Origin: an uncultured Oscillospiraceae bacterium
GTDB lineage: Bacteria > Bacillota > Clostridia > Oscillospirales > Ruminococcaceae
Length of the DNA stretch: 64,000 bases
Assembly: GCA_910589145.1 (NCBI GenBank)
Contig: CAJUSD010000008.1
Coordinates: 1-64,000 of the forward strand
Direction: 5' to 3'
The notes beneath the pieces are model-generated. The model ran no database searches and was not told where the DNA came from. It saw nothing but the letters and a program-made list of their open reading frames with translations. Numbering within the stretch: position 1 is the first letter of the stretch; every line of letters begins with the position of its first letter. Positions 50,001-57,782 of this stretch are shown here, piece after piece. The position numbers were made by a program, and so were the translations under genes.

Positions 50001-50140
50001 ACATTAATTTCCCGTTCCTCCAGAACGGTCATATGCTTATAATCTTCTTTTCCAAAATATTTTTTAAGGATTTCCAGCACATCGTTGCTGGGAACCCCCA
50101 TATCTTTTGCGATTTCATGTACCCTGTACTTGTTTCCCAT
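47003..50140 (-). CDS. infB: Translation initiation factor IF-2 with long Gln/Gly/Arg-rich disordered segment
   Basis: IF-2 is the GTPase that loads initiator tRNA. The 1045-residue protein has an N-terminal IF2_N domain (about 1-55), a Pro/Ala/Glu/Lys linker, and a low-complexity Gly/Gln/Arg segment at about 258-360 (units such as GQRQGGQ and RQGQGG). A second IF2_N domain follows (about 465-515), then the GTPase (GHVDHGKTSLLDAI near 553; DTPGHEAF; NKMD) and two OB and one C-domain. AAAGGAG precedes ATG 50140, which shares one base with the L7Ae stop. The disordered segment is unusually long and RGG-like. Confidence 0.96.
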   Translation of the reverse strand: MGNKYRVHEIAKDMGVPSNDVLEILKKYFGKEDYKHMTVLEEREINVVLAHFTRMKQVDSLDELKVVQEQAKPARTPRVKAKQPPAPQEKPIVQEPPSNPPAVKLPEPAAPAAASQTAQFQNPPEVSQASVKKEEEPPKVSAPSIPAQEASVKEPPAKEPLVPSQIQTPAESVKPESQPQKQQTETKAEEDDKKVTTSNNQNKRQENRTRETAPASAGGASSQIQQNQAQPAATAQPAQSLQNLQQQGAPQSTSPQGQRSGQQSGQRPQGQGGQGQRQGGQNRSQGQQGQRQSQGGQQGQPPRQGGGFQGQQRQGQGQRQGGQGSRQGQGGSQRQGGSQGQRQQGQGNRSAGGGQRPQRPAASQARPARSQRPADPSRPQKTVSTVDANGVIRADMRAVNVDLDKYNERYEQIAPTNVKDMTARKQKLTQRSSQYNRRPQRSRGEQEAEKMRRLEMERQRRQKLEIAIPDEISVSDLAGRLKIQVAEVVKRLMASGVMASASQVIDFDTAALVAMEIGAKVEKEVIVTIEDQLIDDSEDEAGSLVERSPVVVVMGHVDHGKTSLLDAIRHANVTASEAGGITQHIGAYQVKVNDRLITFLDTPGHEAFTSMRARGAQVTDIAILVVAADDGIMPQTVEAINHAKAAEVSIIVAINKMDKPDANAEKVKQELTEYGLVPEEWGGDVICVPVSAKTHNNIDSLLEMVQLVADVKELKANPDRQAKGTVIEARLDKGRGPVATVLVQNGTLHNGDIIIAGTAVGRVRVMMDDKGNRVEIAGPSMPVEITGLAEAPSAGDTFNVVADERLARQLVEERKQQAKEAAFQAYNKVTLENLFAQIEEGEIKELPIIVKADVQGSVEAVKQSLEKLSTSEVRVKVVHGGVGAVNESDVMLANASQAIIVGFNVRPDPVARSNAERDSVEIKLYRVIYDAIEEIESAMKGMLAPKTREVEIGRAEVRMVYKISNVGIVAGCYILEGKVARNNSIRIVRDGIIVADDKIDSLKRLKDDAKEVQQGFECGIHLSKFNDIKDGDILEAYEIEEYREE

Positions 50141-50559
50141 CAGCAGCTCTCCTTTCGAGACAAGGTTTCCGTCTTTTCTTCGGATTCTTCAGCTTGTGCA
50201 GCATCGGACAAAAGGGAACATATCTTTGACTCCATGCCCTTATCAGTAACAGCTAGGATTCCGCTGCGCCGTCCAATCTGCGCGGACATTTCATCCATAG
50301 AAACTCCCAGGGAGAGAGCAGGGACAGAAAAGTTCCGGCAGGCAAATTCAATTTCCTTTCGGGATTTTGAGGACAAATCCGAGGCAGTAAACACTGCTGA
50401 AACCTGTCCGTTCAGGACAGCTTCCTTAACGGAGTCTGCTCCGGCGTTCAGTTTCCCGGCCTTACGAGCCAAAGACAGCATAGATATCACTTTATTCCGT
50501 ATTGCTGTGGCCGTCAAAGCGGGCTTTATTTCTACGGCGTGTTGATTCTTTTTGTGCAA
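50140..50559 (-). CDS. Ribosomal L7Ae/L30e-like RNA-binding protein (YlxQ family)
   Basis: A 139-residue kink-turn RNA-binding protein of the L7Ae/L30e/S12e/Gadd45 group. The motif MLSLARKAGKLNAGADSVKE (about 26-45) is typical; a charged Glu-rich tail follows. The frame is open from ATG 50610, but AGAAGGAG lies seven bases before TTG 50559 (LHKKNQHAVEIK), so TTG is the likelier start. It sits between ylxR and infB, overlapping the infB ATG by one base, as in Bacillus. Confidence 0.85.
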   Translation of the reverse strand: MHKKNQHAVEIKPALTATAIRNKVISMLSLARKAGKLNAGADSVKEAVLNGQVSAVFTASDLSSKSRKEIEFACRNFSVPALSLGVSMDEMSAQIGRRSGILAVTDKGMESKICSLLSDAAQAEESEEKTETLSRKESC

Positions 50560-50668
50560 AGTATTTCTCCTTCTATCAAAACTCCCCACAATGTACAGCG
50601 CCGGTTTCATAAAACGCTGTCAAATCCGAGCCGCTGCGGTTTGAATGCTTTCTGTGCATCCCTGAAAT

Positions 50669-50932
50669 TCAGCCTTGTATTTCACGTTCCATACGTTCAA
50701 AGACCTCATCGGGGATTTGACAGGAAAAGGCTTTCTCAAACCGTTTGGCTTTTCTAGCTTTCTTCAAACATTCGATATTTTTACAGACATATGCACCCCG
50801 TCCAGATTTTTTCCCTGTGAGGTCTAGGGAAATTTCCCCGTCCGGGCTTTTGACCACCCGTACCAGTTCTTTTTTGGGCTTTTGTTCCGAGCATCCGGTA
50901 CACATACGGATGGGAACCTTTTTTGTCTGCAT
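50669..50932 (-). CDS. ylxR: YlxR (DUF448) family RNA-binding protein
   Basis: An 87-residue basic protein with PIRMCTGCSEQKPKKELVRV (about 7-26), then GRGAYVCKNIECLKKA (about 45-60), the YlxR/DUF448 hallmarks. The fold is RNA-binding; in Bacillus-like genomes YlxR affects RNase P RNA or gene expression. GGGGAG precedes ATG 50932. It lies between nusA (40 bases upstream) and the L7Ae-like gene. Confidence 0.92.
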   Translation of the reverse strand: MQTKKVPIRMCTGCSEQKPKKELVRVVKSPDGEISLDLTGKKSGRGAYVCKNIECLKKARKAKRFEKAFSCQIPDEVFERMEREIQG

Positions 50933-50972
50933 CCCGCATCTCCCCTTTCATTGACGTTGGTTTTCGTTTTCA

Positions 50973-52178
50973 TTAAACAGTAGCTTCAGGCTTGGAAGAC
51001 TCAGCGGGCTGGGTTTCCTCCAATATAACTTCTTCCGCGCTCTCCTGGAAGGCCGTTTCCGATTCGCCCTGGGGTTTGGGAAGGGAAGCCAGGTAGCTTT
51101 CTGGTTTAATATCAATTTTCCATCCTGTAAGTTTGGCGGCTAATTTAGCGCTTTGCCCCTTGTTGCCAATAGCCAGGGACAACTGGTTGTCAGGAACAAT
51201 AACCTGGCAGTTTTTCTGCCCGGAGGGGTCCAGAGTAACAGAAATCACTTTCGCTGGGCTGAGGGCGTTTTTAATAAACTCAATCGGATCATCGCTGTAA
51301 TGCACCACTTCAATTTTCTCGCCGCACAGCTCTTTAACAATATTTTTCACACGGTTGCCGTCCATCCCGATGCAAGCTCCAACAGGATCAACGTCAGGAT
51401 CCTTGCTGAAAACAGCCACCTTACTCCGAAGTCCAGCTTCTCTGGAAATACTTTTGACTTCCACAGTGCCGTCGTAAATTTCCGGGACTTCCATCTCAAA
51501 AAGGCGGCGGACCAATCCAGGGTGGGTACGGGAGATCAAAATTTTCGGCTGGCGCGAGGATTTCGACTTTTCATTTTTGGGTTTATTGTCATTGGAGGAC
51601 TGAGGGCCAAAAACATTTACTACATAAACACGGATCCGGTCAAATTCCTTTAAAGTTTCAGTAGGAAGCTGTTCCCGGCGGGGCAGGGTAACTTCAATAT
51701 TCCCGATTTCAATGGTTGCATCGTCTGTTTCAGGGTCTACACGGGTAACAGTTGTAGTGACAATTTCCTCTTTGTATTTTTTCAGCTGGGAATACAAATA
51801 TTCCCGTTCTGCGTCGCGGATCCCTTGACGGATAATATTTTTCGCATTAATTGCAGAAATCCTGCGAAGGTCTTTAATGTCAATTGGTACTTCCACTTTA
51901 CTGCCCAATGTAGCGGCGCTGGAATATTTCAGCGCATCGGAATAGGAGATTTCTACCACAGGGTCAAATACAACGTCTTCAGATTCCACAACTTCTTTGC
52001 GGAGCATAACCTGAAGTTCGCCGGTATCCTTACTGATATAAACCGTTACTTCAGAATCCCGGAAATCATTTTCGACCGCTTTTTTAATACCTTCCTTGGT
52101 TTTATCGATCATATAATCAAACGGGATTCCTTTTTCCTGCTCCAAAATCCGCAGAACTTCCAGAAATTCCTTATTCAT
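50973..52178 (-). CDS. nusA: Transcription termination/antitermination factor NusA
   Basis: NusA binds RNA polymerase and modulates pausing, termination and antitermination. The 401-residue protein has the N-terminal RNAP-binding domain (about 1-130), S1 (about 135-200), KH1 (LRSKVAVFSKDPDVDPVGAC near 240) and KH2 (LSLAIGNKGQSAKLAAKL, about 335-352), then a short acidic tail; no acidic repeats as in E. coli. The frame is open from 52238, but GGAGGAACT places ATG 52178 (MNKEFLEVL). It overlaps rimP by eight bases. Confidence 0.95.
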   Translation of the reverse strand: MNKEFLEVLRILEQEKGIPFDYMIDKTKEGIKKAVENDFRDSEVTVYISKDTGELQVMLRKEVVESEDVVFDPVVEISYSDALKYSSAATLGSKVEVPIDIKDLRRISAINAKNIIRQGIRDAEREYLYSQLKKYKEEIVTTTVTRVDPETDDATIEIGNIEVTLPRREQLPTETLKEFDRIRVYVVNVFGPQSSNDNKPKNEKSKSSRQPKILISRTHPGLVRRLFEMEVPEIYDGTVEVKSISREAGLRSKVAVFSKDPDVDPVGACIGMDGNRVKNIVKELCGEKIEVVHYSDDPIEFIKNALSPAKVISVTLDPSGQKNCQVIVPDNQLSLAIGNKGQSAKLAAKLTGWKIDIKPESYLASLPKPQGESETAFQESAEEVILEETQPAESSKPEATV

Positions 52179-52689
52179 TTTCCAGTTCCTCCATATTAAT
52201 ATCGTCCGAATCCTCTTGGCCGTCCAGAAGACGTACAAAAGCGGTTTCTTTCAGATGGAAGGTCATTTCAATATCTTCATCCATTAAAATCGAGACGTTG
52301 CCTTCCGCATCCGCGGACTCCAATTTCCCCAAAAAGTCCCGCTGCCCATCCACTGGGCGAATCAAACGGACATGGACGCTGCTTCCTAGAAATGCATCAA
52401 AATGTTCCTTTTTTACCAGCTCCCGTTCTACTCCAGGGGATGAAACCTGTAAAATATAACTTTGCTCAATGGGGTCTGCTTCATCAAGCCGGTCACTGAC
52501 CGCACGGCTGACATTTTCGCAATCCTCAATCGTTATGCCTTCAGCCCTATCGATAAAAATCCGCAGATACCATAAGGACCCTTCCTTTTCAAACCGTATA
52601 TCCCAAAGTTTCAGCCCTCTGGATTCTACATCTGGACGGATCAGCTCGTCAACGGCTGATACAGTCGATTTTTTCTTTTCCTTTGGCAT
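52171..52689 (-). CDS. rimP: Ribosome maturation factor RimP
   Basis: RimP helps assemble the 30S head. The 172-residue protein has the N-domain (LRPDVESRG-like start, LRIFIDRAEGITIEDCENVS) and the YILQVSSPGVERELVKKEHF motif, then the SH3-like C-domain. The N-terminal MPKEKKKSTVSAVDELI is at ATG 52689, with AAAGGAG just before it; an open frame to 52851 crosses the promoter and leader hairpin and is not used. It opens the nine-gene cluster. Confidence 0.92.
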   Translation of the reverse strand: MPKEKKKSTVSAVDELIRPDVESRGLKLWDIRFEKEGSLWYLRIFIDRAEGITIEDCENVSRAVSDRLDEADPIEQSYILQVSSPGVERELVKKEHFDAFLGSSVHVRLIRPVDGQRDFLGKLESADAEGNVSILMDEDIEMTFHLKETAFVRLLDGQEDSDDINMEELENE

Positions 52690-52741
52690 AATTTCTCCTT
52701 TTCCCAAAGATATCAGGGGTTTTAGGCTTTCCCCCATACGC

Positions 52742-52775
52742 AAAGGAAAGAGTGGGCGTGCCCACTCTTTCCTTT
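52742..52775 (-). promoter_or_regulatory. 16-bp perfect leader hairpin upstream of rimP, with likely promoter beyond
   Basis: AAAGGAAAGAGTGGGC (52742-52757) pairs exactly with 52760-52775 across two bases. It lies between the rimP start (52689) and the probable -10 (TATAGT on the minus strand, near 52791-52796). No T-run follows, so it is not a simple attenuator; it could block, stabilise or cut the mRNA. In enteric bacteria this operon is autoregulated. Confidence 0.5.
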
Positions 52776-52897
52776 CTATCAATATCGTACTACTATAGAA
52801 TAACATACTTTTGACCGAAACGCAACCCCTAAATAAAAAAATATTACACAAAAATTCATAGAATAACAGAAATCCGACGGAAATGCAACCCGCTGGA

Positions 52898-52932
52898 CCT
52901 GAAAATTTTTTTATCCGTCTTTGGTTTATGCC
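52898..52932 (-). repeat. Head fragment of the dispersed repeat after the UroD-like gene
   Basis: On the minus strand it reads GGCATAAACCAAAGACGGA and then TAAAAAAATTTTCAGG, like the head of copy D (GGCATAAGCCAAAG ... CGGATGAAAAAGG). It begins 19 bases after the stop codon of the UroD-like gene. Confidence 0.4.
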
Positions 52933-52951
52933 TGTACATTAATTTTTCTGC

Positions 52952-53920
52952 TCACTTCCCAAACTTTTCTGCAGCCTCCACAACCCAAAGCAAATGTTTC
53001 AAATCAATATCAGACGGCAATGTACAATCAGCCCCGATCATAACACCCGTTGTCCCGGAACTTTCCAAAAGCTCTCTGGCAAACTTCTGAATTTCCTCTT
53101 TACTCCCATGATAAAGCAGCCCCGTTTTCCGGTTATCAAACCCGCCCAAAACGGTTTTCCCCTCAAAGAATTTCTTTCCTTCCGCAAGTCCGAGATTCTC
53201 AATAAAAACTGCCCAGTTGACCACTTTCGCGGGATAGTCCTTCCAATTTTCAAGATGATTTGGAATACCAGCCCACCCACAGCAGTGGAGGATATTTGTC
53301 CGGCTTACCTGGTTCACCTGTTCTAAGACGTACTTATCGCTTGGCGTAATCCATTTTCTGTATTCCTCATGTGTAAACCGGTCTTTTTCCCCGCCCTGCA
53401 CGCAGTAATAAACTCCATCACATCCCGCTTCAGCAACACAAAGCTGTGCTAAAAGCCCATTAGATTTTGCAATAACATCCAGAGCATATAAAACGGATTC
53501 CGGGTCTTGCTGAAGATGCTCCATTACTAAACCATCCCCCGCCTTAAAGCGGATAGAAGAAAAAGGCGCAAAGATATTGTAAAACGCGCAGTTATCCGGT
53601 CCAATTCCCTGAACGACGGCTTTGGCCCTCTCAACCTGTTCCCGAATAAAGGGATGGTCAGCGGTTAAGGGCTCCAGCTTCCTCCAGTCGGAAGGTTTTT
53701 CGATGGGAAAATCCAGTGGATAAGTAAAGTACCCATCACACATGATTTTCATAAAGTCAGGATTGTTAGAGCGGTAATATTCCATATGCGCATCAATACA
53801 TGCCTGACCATCCCGCTTTTCTTCCGGGAAATGGAACCAGAACCCAACAGGAACCCGATCTACGGGCTTTTGTTCAAATGCTGCCATTAAGCGTTCGCGT
53901 TTTGACATTTTGTCTGACAT
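52952..53920 (-). CDS. Uroporphyrinogen decarboxylase (UroD)-fold methyltransferase-like protein
   Basis: A 322-residue protein of the UroD/MtaA superfamily. The N-terminus SKRERLMAAFEQKPVDRVPV and the C-terminal VMIGADCTLPSDI fit the superfamily. ILHCCGWAGIPN lies where cobalamin methyltransferases carry a zinc ligand cluster. True UroD enzymes need arginine-rich N-terminal motifs not seen here, so a methyl-transfer or corrinoid-related role is likelier, though unproven. AAGGAGG precedes ATG 53920. It is the last gene of the cooS operon, 33 bases after the oxidoreductase. Confidence 0.78.
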   Translation of the reverse strand: MSDKMSKRERLMAAFEQKPVDRVPVGFWFHFPEEKRDGQACIDAHMEYYRSNNPDFMKIMCDGYFTYPLDFPIEKPSDWRKLEPLTADHPFIREQVERAKAVVQGIGPDNCAFYNIFAPFSSIRFKAGDGLVMEHLQQDPESVLYALDVIAKSNGLLAQLCVAEAGCDGVYYCVQGGEKDRFTHEEYRKWITPSDKYVLEQVNQVSRTNILHCCGWAGIPNHLENWKDYPAKVVNWAVFIENLGLAEGKKFFEGKTVLGGFDNRKTGLLYHGSKEEIQKFARELLESSGTTGVMIGADCTLPSDIDLKHLLWVVEAAEKFGK

Positions 53921-53953
53921 AGAAATTTCCTCCTTTTTAACGCAACCTGTTTT

Positions 53954-55183
53954 TTATATATTGTAAGTAAATTCTCCGTTCTTTTGATTGATGCCGTAAA
54001 AGTCTGCAAAAGATAAACGGAAAATTCGGTTCTGCTTTCCGCTTATATCAATACCGTTTTTAATGAGGTACAGATACAAACCGCTGTTTGAAATGTTCCC
54101 CAGGGAAAGGAAGCCTGTTAATTTTCCATCTTTGACAACAGCTTTTTTGTATTCGTTCGGCGTTTTGTGAACCAAAACTTCCGCGCCCTCCGTTAAATCT
54201 AACCTTCCAGCAGATAGCATGGTAACACCGAAAAAATTGCTGGTATTTTTAAAGGGATAAGGTTTTTCATAGACAGTCGGAATACCAGCCATATTTTCCG
54301 CAGCTGCTTCTCCTTGTGAAACAGCATCCGGCCAAACGCCGGAAAGTCCAGTACAGTCCCCGGCAGCATAAACATCGGCCGCAGAAGTGCGCAGATGCTC
54401 GTCTACGCAGATTGCCCTTTCAACGGCAATCCCGCTGTCCTGTGCCAATTGAATTCGCGGACGAACTCCAGCAGCCATTATAACAAGGCCGCAGGGAATA
54501 TGTTCCCCGGTAGATAGAATTACCTCAGTAATATTTCCGTCTTTGTCTACAACCGCGTCGCTTGCTCCAATTCCCAAAAGGAACCTGCATCCATGTTCTT
54601 CAAATGTTTTTTGATAAATACTGGCAGCATAATCGTCGGTTTGAAGAGGCATAACGCGGGGAGCCATTTCTGCAATGGTAATTTCCGCGCCGCGCTCACA
54701 AAGGGCAGATGCTGCATCTAATCCCACTAAACCAGAACCTACAATAAATACCCGTTTGCCCCTTGCAAAAGCCAGGTCAATTTTCATCGCATCGCTCAAG
54801 TCACGGAACCCAAATACATTGGGAGCCTCCCGGAAATGGGGGATAGGCGGGATAAAAAAGCCGGAACCAGTTGCAATTAATAACTTGTCATAGGGGGCGG
54901 AATAATTTTCCCCGTAGAAAACCGTTTTGGCTGCTGTATCAATTTTAGTGACTGCTTCACAGGTAATATGGGTAATGTCGTTTTTTTCAAAGAAATTCGC
55001 TTCCACAAAGTTAATTTGCTGCGCATCCCGTTCACGGCTCAGGTATTTATGGAGCATACAGCGGGAATGAACCTTTTCGTCAATAGAAATAACGGTAATA
55101 ATGTCCTTTGGCCGAAGAACACGAAGCGTCTTTGCAGCGCTGATTCCGGCCGCGCCAGCTCCTATTATGATAAACCGTTCCAT
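53954..55183 (-). CDS. NAD(P)/FAD-dependent oxidoreductase (CODH-linked FNOR)
   Basis: A 409-residue two-dinucleotide-binding flavoprotein. The FAD loop IIIGAGAAGISAAKTLR (about 5-21), the NAD(P)H loop VFIVGSGLVGLDAASALC (about 144-161) and the FAD motif DVYAAGDCTGLSG (about 268-280) are clear. It resembles the ferredoxin:NAD(P) or rubredoxin reductases found in CooS-ferredoxin-FNOR operons. It would pass electrons from CO via the adjacent ferredoxin to NAD(P). It starts seven bases after the ferredoxin gene. Confidence 0.87.
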   Translation of the reverse strand: MERFIIIGAGAAGISAAKTLRVLRPKDIITVISIDEKVHSRCMLHKYLSRERDAQQINFVEANFFEKNDITHITCEAVTKIDTAAKTVFYGENYSAPYDKLLIATGSGFFIPPIPHFREAPNVFGFRDLSDAMKIDLAFARGKRVFIVGSGLVGLDAASALCERGAEITIAEMAPRVMPLQTDDYAASIYQKTFEEHGCRFLLGIGASDAVVDKDGNITEVILSTGEHIPCGLVIMAAGVRPRIQLAQDSGIAVERAICVDEHLRTSAADVYAAGDCTGLSGVWPDAVSQGEAAAENMAGIPTVYEKPYPFKNTSNFFGVTMLSAGRLDLTEGAEVLVHKTPNEYKKAVVKDGKLTGFLSLGNISNSGLYLYLIKNGIDISGKQNRIFRLSFADFYGINQKNGEFTYNI

Positions 55184-55190
55184 CCTCAGT

Positions 55191-55637
55191 TCACACCTCC
55201 CTCACTTCAATGGCCTTTTTGGGACAGGCACGCACACAGGCAGGGCCTTCCTCCAAATGGGCGCAAAAATCACATTTAATAATACGTTTCCGATCCGGGG
55301 AAATGGCTGGGACGCCATAGCGGCAGCTCATCACGCACATGTAACAGGCAGCGCATCTTTCCGCGTCATATTCGACCAGCCCGTTTTCCATATTTTTGTG
55401 CAGTGCGCCGCTCATACATGCCCCGGCACAGTCTGGTATATCACAATGCCGGCAGAAAACAGGGGAATATCCGCCTTTTCCATCGGAAAAGATACGGTTG
55501 CGGGACTGGTTCCGGGGATCCAGCAGGTCTAGTGTATAGATTCCCGCTCCTCCGTCCTGCCGATGGGATTCCATACAGGCCAGGGAACAGTTTTTGCACC
55601 CGTCACACTTGGCGGGATCAATAAAAATTCGTTTCAT
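55191..55637 (-). CDS. CooF-like multi-cluster 4Fe-4S ferredoxin
   Basis: A 148-residue ferredoxin of the CooF/HycB type with four 4Fe-4S binding regions: CDGCKNCSLACMESH (about 11-25), CRHCDIPDCAGACMSG (about 62-77), CAACYMCVMSCRYG (about 94-107) and CDFCAHL ... CVRACP (about 121-139). It takes electrons from the CO dehydrogenase. AGGGGGA precedes ATG 55637. It sits 13 bases after cooS and seven before the oxidoreductase. Confidence 0.9.
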   Translation of the reverse strand: MKRIFIDPAKCDGCKNCSLACMESHRQDGGAGIYTLDLLDPRNQSRNRIFSDGKGGYSPVFCRHCDIPDCAGACMSGALHKNMENGLVEYDAERCAACYMCVMSCRYGVPAISPDRKRIIKCDFCAHLEEGPACVRACPKKAIEVREV

Positions 55638-55650
55638 TTTAAAAGTCCCC

Positions 55651-57540
55651 CTAAATCTTCAAAGCCCTGCGTTTTTCCTCAATAATGGCTTCCAGCTGGT
55701 TGGCGGCAGATTTTCCGTCAGGATCAATAATAACGCGGCCTCCGGTCAAACCAACCATATCTTCTGTCAAAATTTTTGTAACAAGTTTGCTGCCGGTTAC
55801 AAAGGGCGGAACACCCAAATGCAGGGGAAGCCCCAAAGCCAAAGCAAAGGAACCATCTGCCAAAGCCTGTTCTTCCAGCCATTGCGCGGCGGAAATAACA
55901 AGAGGAAGCTGGGGAAGGTCAACGCCCAGTTCCTGGGCAATTTCTGTTGCAGCAATTTCCAGCCGTCCAATTGCAAGACATGGGCCGAAATTTAAAACAG
56001 GCGGAATCCCCAGTTCTTTACAGACCGCTTTCAGATTGGGACCGGCAAGATCAGCAGCTTCAGGAGTCATCAGGCCAATATTTTCCAATCCGCCGGAGGA
56101 GCAGCCCGCTGTTAAAACCAGAATATCTTTTGCAATCAGTTCCTTTGTCAGTTCAGCGGTAAGGGTATCGTGTCCATACGCTACACTGGAACACCCCACA
56201 ACACCAGCAAGTCCCTTTATTTTTCCACTGACAATCAGGTCAATCAACGGCTTCCAGCTTCCGCCCAGGAAAGCCTTCAGGCTTCCTTCGCTTATGCCGG
56301 TAAGGGTATTTTTATTGCCGTGTTCTGTAAACAGATTCATGGTAACCTGTCCCCGGCGGGATTTATATGCTTCAATGATTTCGTCAATAATTTTGTCGCC
56401 ATCCTTTTGACGGGTTTCATAGTGGAAGGGAATCAGGTCGGCGTTGGCCTTCTTCGCTACAACATCCAGGCAAATTTGTTTAATTTTCAGTTTTTCACAG
56501 ATTGGTTCAATGCCGGGAAGGGTGCAGTTGAATTCGCTGAGTACCGCGTCGATTGCACCGCAGGAAAGCACAGCTTCCGATATATAATTATTACCTGCAT
56601 GGCCATCGAAAATTTCCGTATAATGTGCGCCGCGAAGCTGAAGGTCTTGACCGACACAGGTACATCCAACCAGTTTAAAACCCTTTGCTCCGGCGGCTTT
56701 TGCCTTGGCAGTTACATCGTCGTCTAAAAGCCTGTCCTGGATATAAGTAAACAAAGAGTGCTGATGTCCGGTAATCAGAATGTTGATATAATCGGGATCA
56801 ATGACATTCATACCAACTGGAGCAGTACGGATTTCCGGCTCCCCAAGAACCACATCATTCAGCAGATTTGTCAGCTGCAAACCGTACAAACCTGTGGAAA
56901 TTCCAAGGCGCAGACAGGAAACCAGCATTTCTGCAGGGTCAGAGCTAAGGTTGGTAGATGTTTTTACCACATTAAGAAAAACTTCGCCTTTGGCTCCTCC
57001 CGGCATAATCCCCAGTTCTTTCCAACGTTTCACACGGGGAGCATAGGCAAGCTTTTCCACCAGTTCCATTGGCTCATATTCTGGACGGTAAAGGTCTGAA
57101 AGAACTGTGTCCGCTACCTTAACGCATAAATCGTATTTATCTTCCCCAGTTACTCCCAAAAGTTCCGCAAGATGGTTTAACGCCTTTTCACTGCGGATTT
57201 TGTCCTTGTGCAGGCCAGTATTTTTTAATTGGCGGGCAGTATTTTCTACCACATGGATATAACAGCCGGAACCTGCGGCTACAGCTCGAAGAAAATTTCT
57301 GGCTGCTATTGTGTCTGCGTTGGCTCCACAGATTCCGCGGGGGGATTCTGGGGTAATGCGGCAGGGGCCGTTTGCACATAAACGGCAGCATACCCCTTGT
57401 AAGCCAAAACCGCATTTGGTAGATTGTCCCTCAACACGATGATGTGCTGTCTCCATTGGAAGCCGGCGGATGTATTCCTCCATAGGCTTATCCGCGCTGG
57501 AGCAGGTGTTGCAGTTGAAGCATTCGGTGCAGTTATTCAT
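55651..57540 (-). CDS. cooS: Anaerobic Ni-Fe carbon monoxide dehydrogenase catalytic subunit
   Basis: CooS oxidises CO to CO2 at a Ni-Fe-S C-cluster. The 629-residue protein has D/B-cluster cysteines in CGFGLQGVCCRLCANGPCRI and GICGAN. C-cluster ligands fit by alignment to known enzymes: His in ITGHQHSLF, then Cys in VGCTCVGQ, EFNCTLPG, GVVGCSSVAY, TAGCSSGGLE and FGPCLAIGR. A Cys-rich N-terminus (NNCTECFNCNTCSS) is extra. AAGGAGG precedes ATG 57540. No acetyl-CoA synthase or maturation gene (cooC) is in the window, so it may serve CO oxidation or redox balance rather than acetogenesis. Confidence 0.93.
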   Translation of the reverse strand: MNNCTECFNCNTCSSADKPMEEYIRRLPMETAHHRVEGQSTKCGFGLQGVCCRLCANGPCRITPESPRGICGANADTIAARNFLRAVAAGSGCYIHVVENTARQLKNTGLHKDKIRSEKALNHLAELLGVTGEDKYDLCVKVADTVLSDLYRPEYEPMELVEKLAYAPRVKRWKELGIMPGGAKGEVFLNVVKTSTNLSSDPAEMLVSCLRLGISTGLYGLQLTNLLNDVVLGEPEIRTAPVGMNVIDPDYINILITGHQHSLFTYIQDRLLDDDVTAKAKAAGAKGFKLVGCTCVGQDLQLRGAHYTEIFDGHAGNNYISEAVLSCGAIDAVLSEFNCTLPGIEPICEKLKIKQICLDVVAKKANADLIPFHYETRQKDGDKIIDEIIEAYKSRRGQVTMNLFTEHGNKNTLTGISEGSLKAFLGGSWKPLIDLIVSGKIKGLAGVVGCSSVAYGHDTLTAELTKELIAKDILVLTAGCSSGGLENIGLMTPEAADLAGPNLKAVCKELGIPPVLNFGPCLAIGRLEIAATEIAQELGVDLPQLPLVISAAQWLEEQALADGSFALALGLPLHLGVPPFVTGSKLVTKILTEDMVGLTGGRVIIDPDGKSAANQLEAIIEEKRRALKI

Positions 57541-57782
57541 AAAATTTGTTCCTCCTTTTTATTGAATGTTTATTTAAAAAGTAAAAAACTCCCAATTTGC
57601 ACAGAAAACAGTATATGCGGGAAAAGAAGGAGAAAGGCATAATAAAGAAAAACAGGGGAACGCTATGGATGGCCAGAGAAACCAATTTGCCGTTAAGCGA
57701 CAAATTCAATAAAATAAAAGAATCCATCCCTGTAAATGGTCTTTTCTATATGAAAACTTCTTCAAAGCGAGGTAACTTGAAA

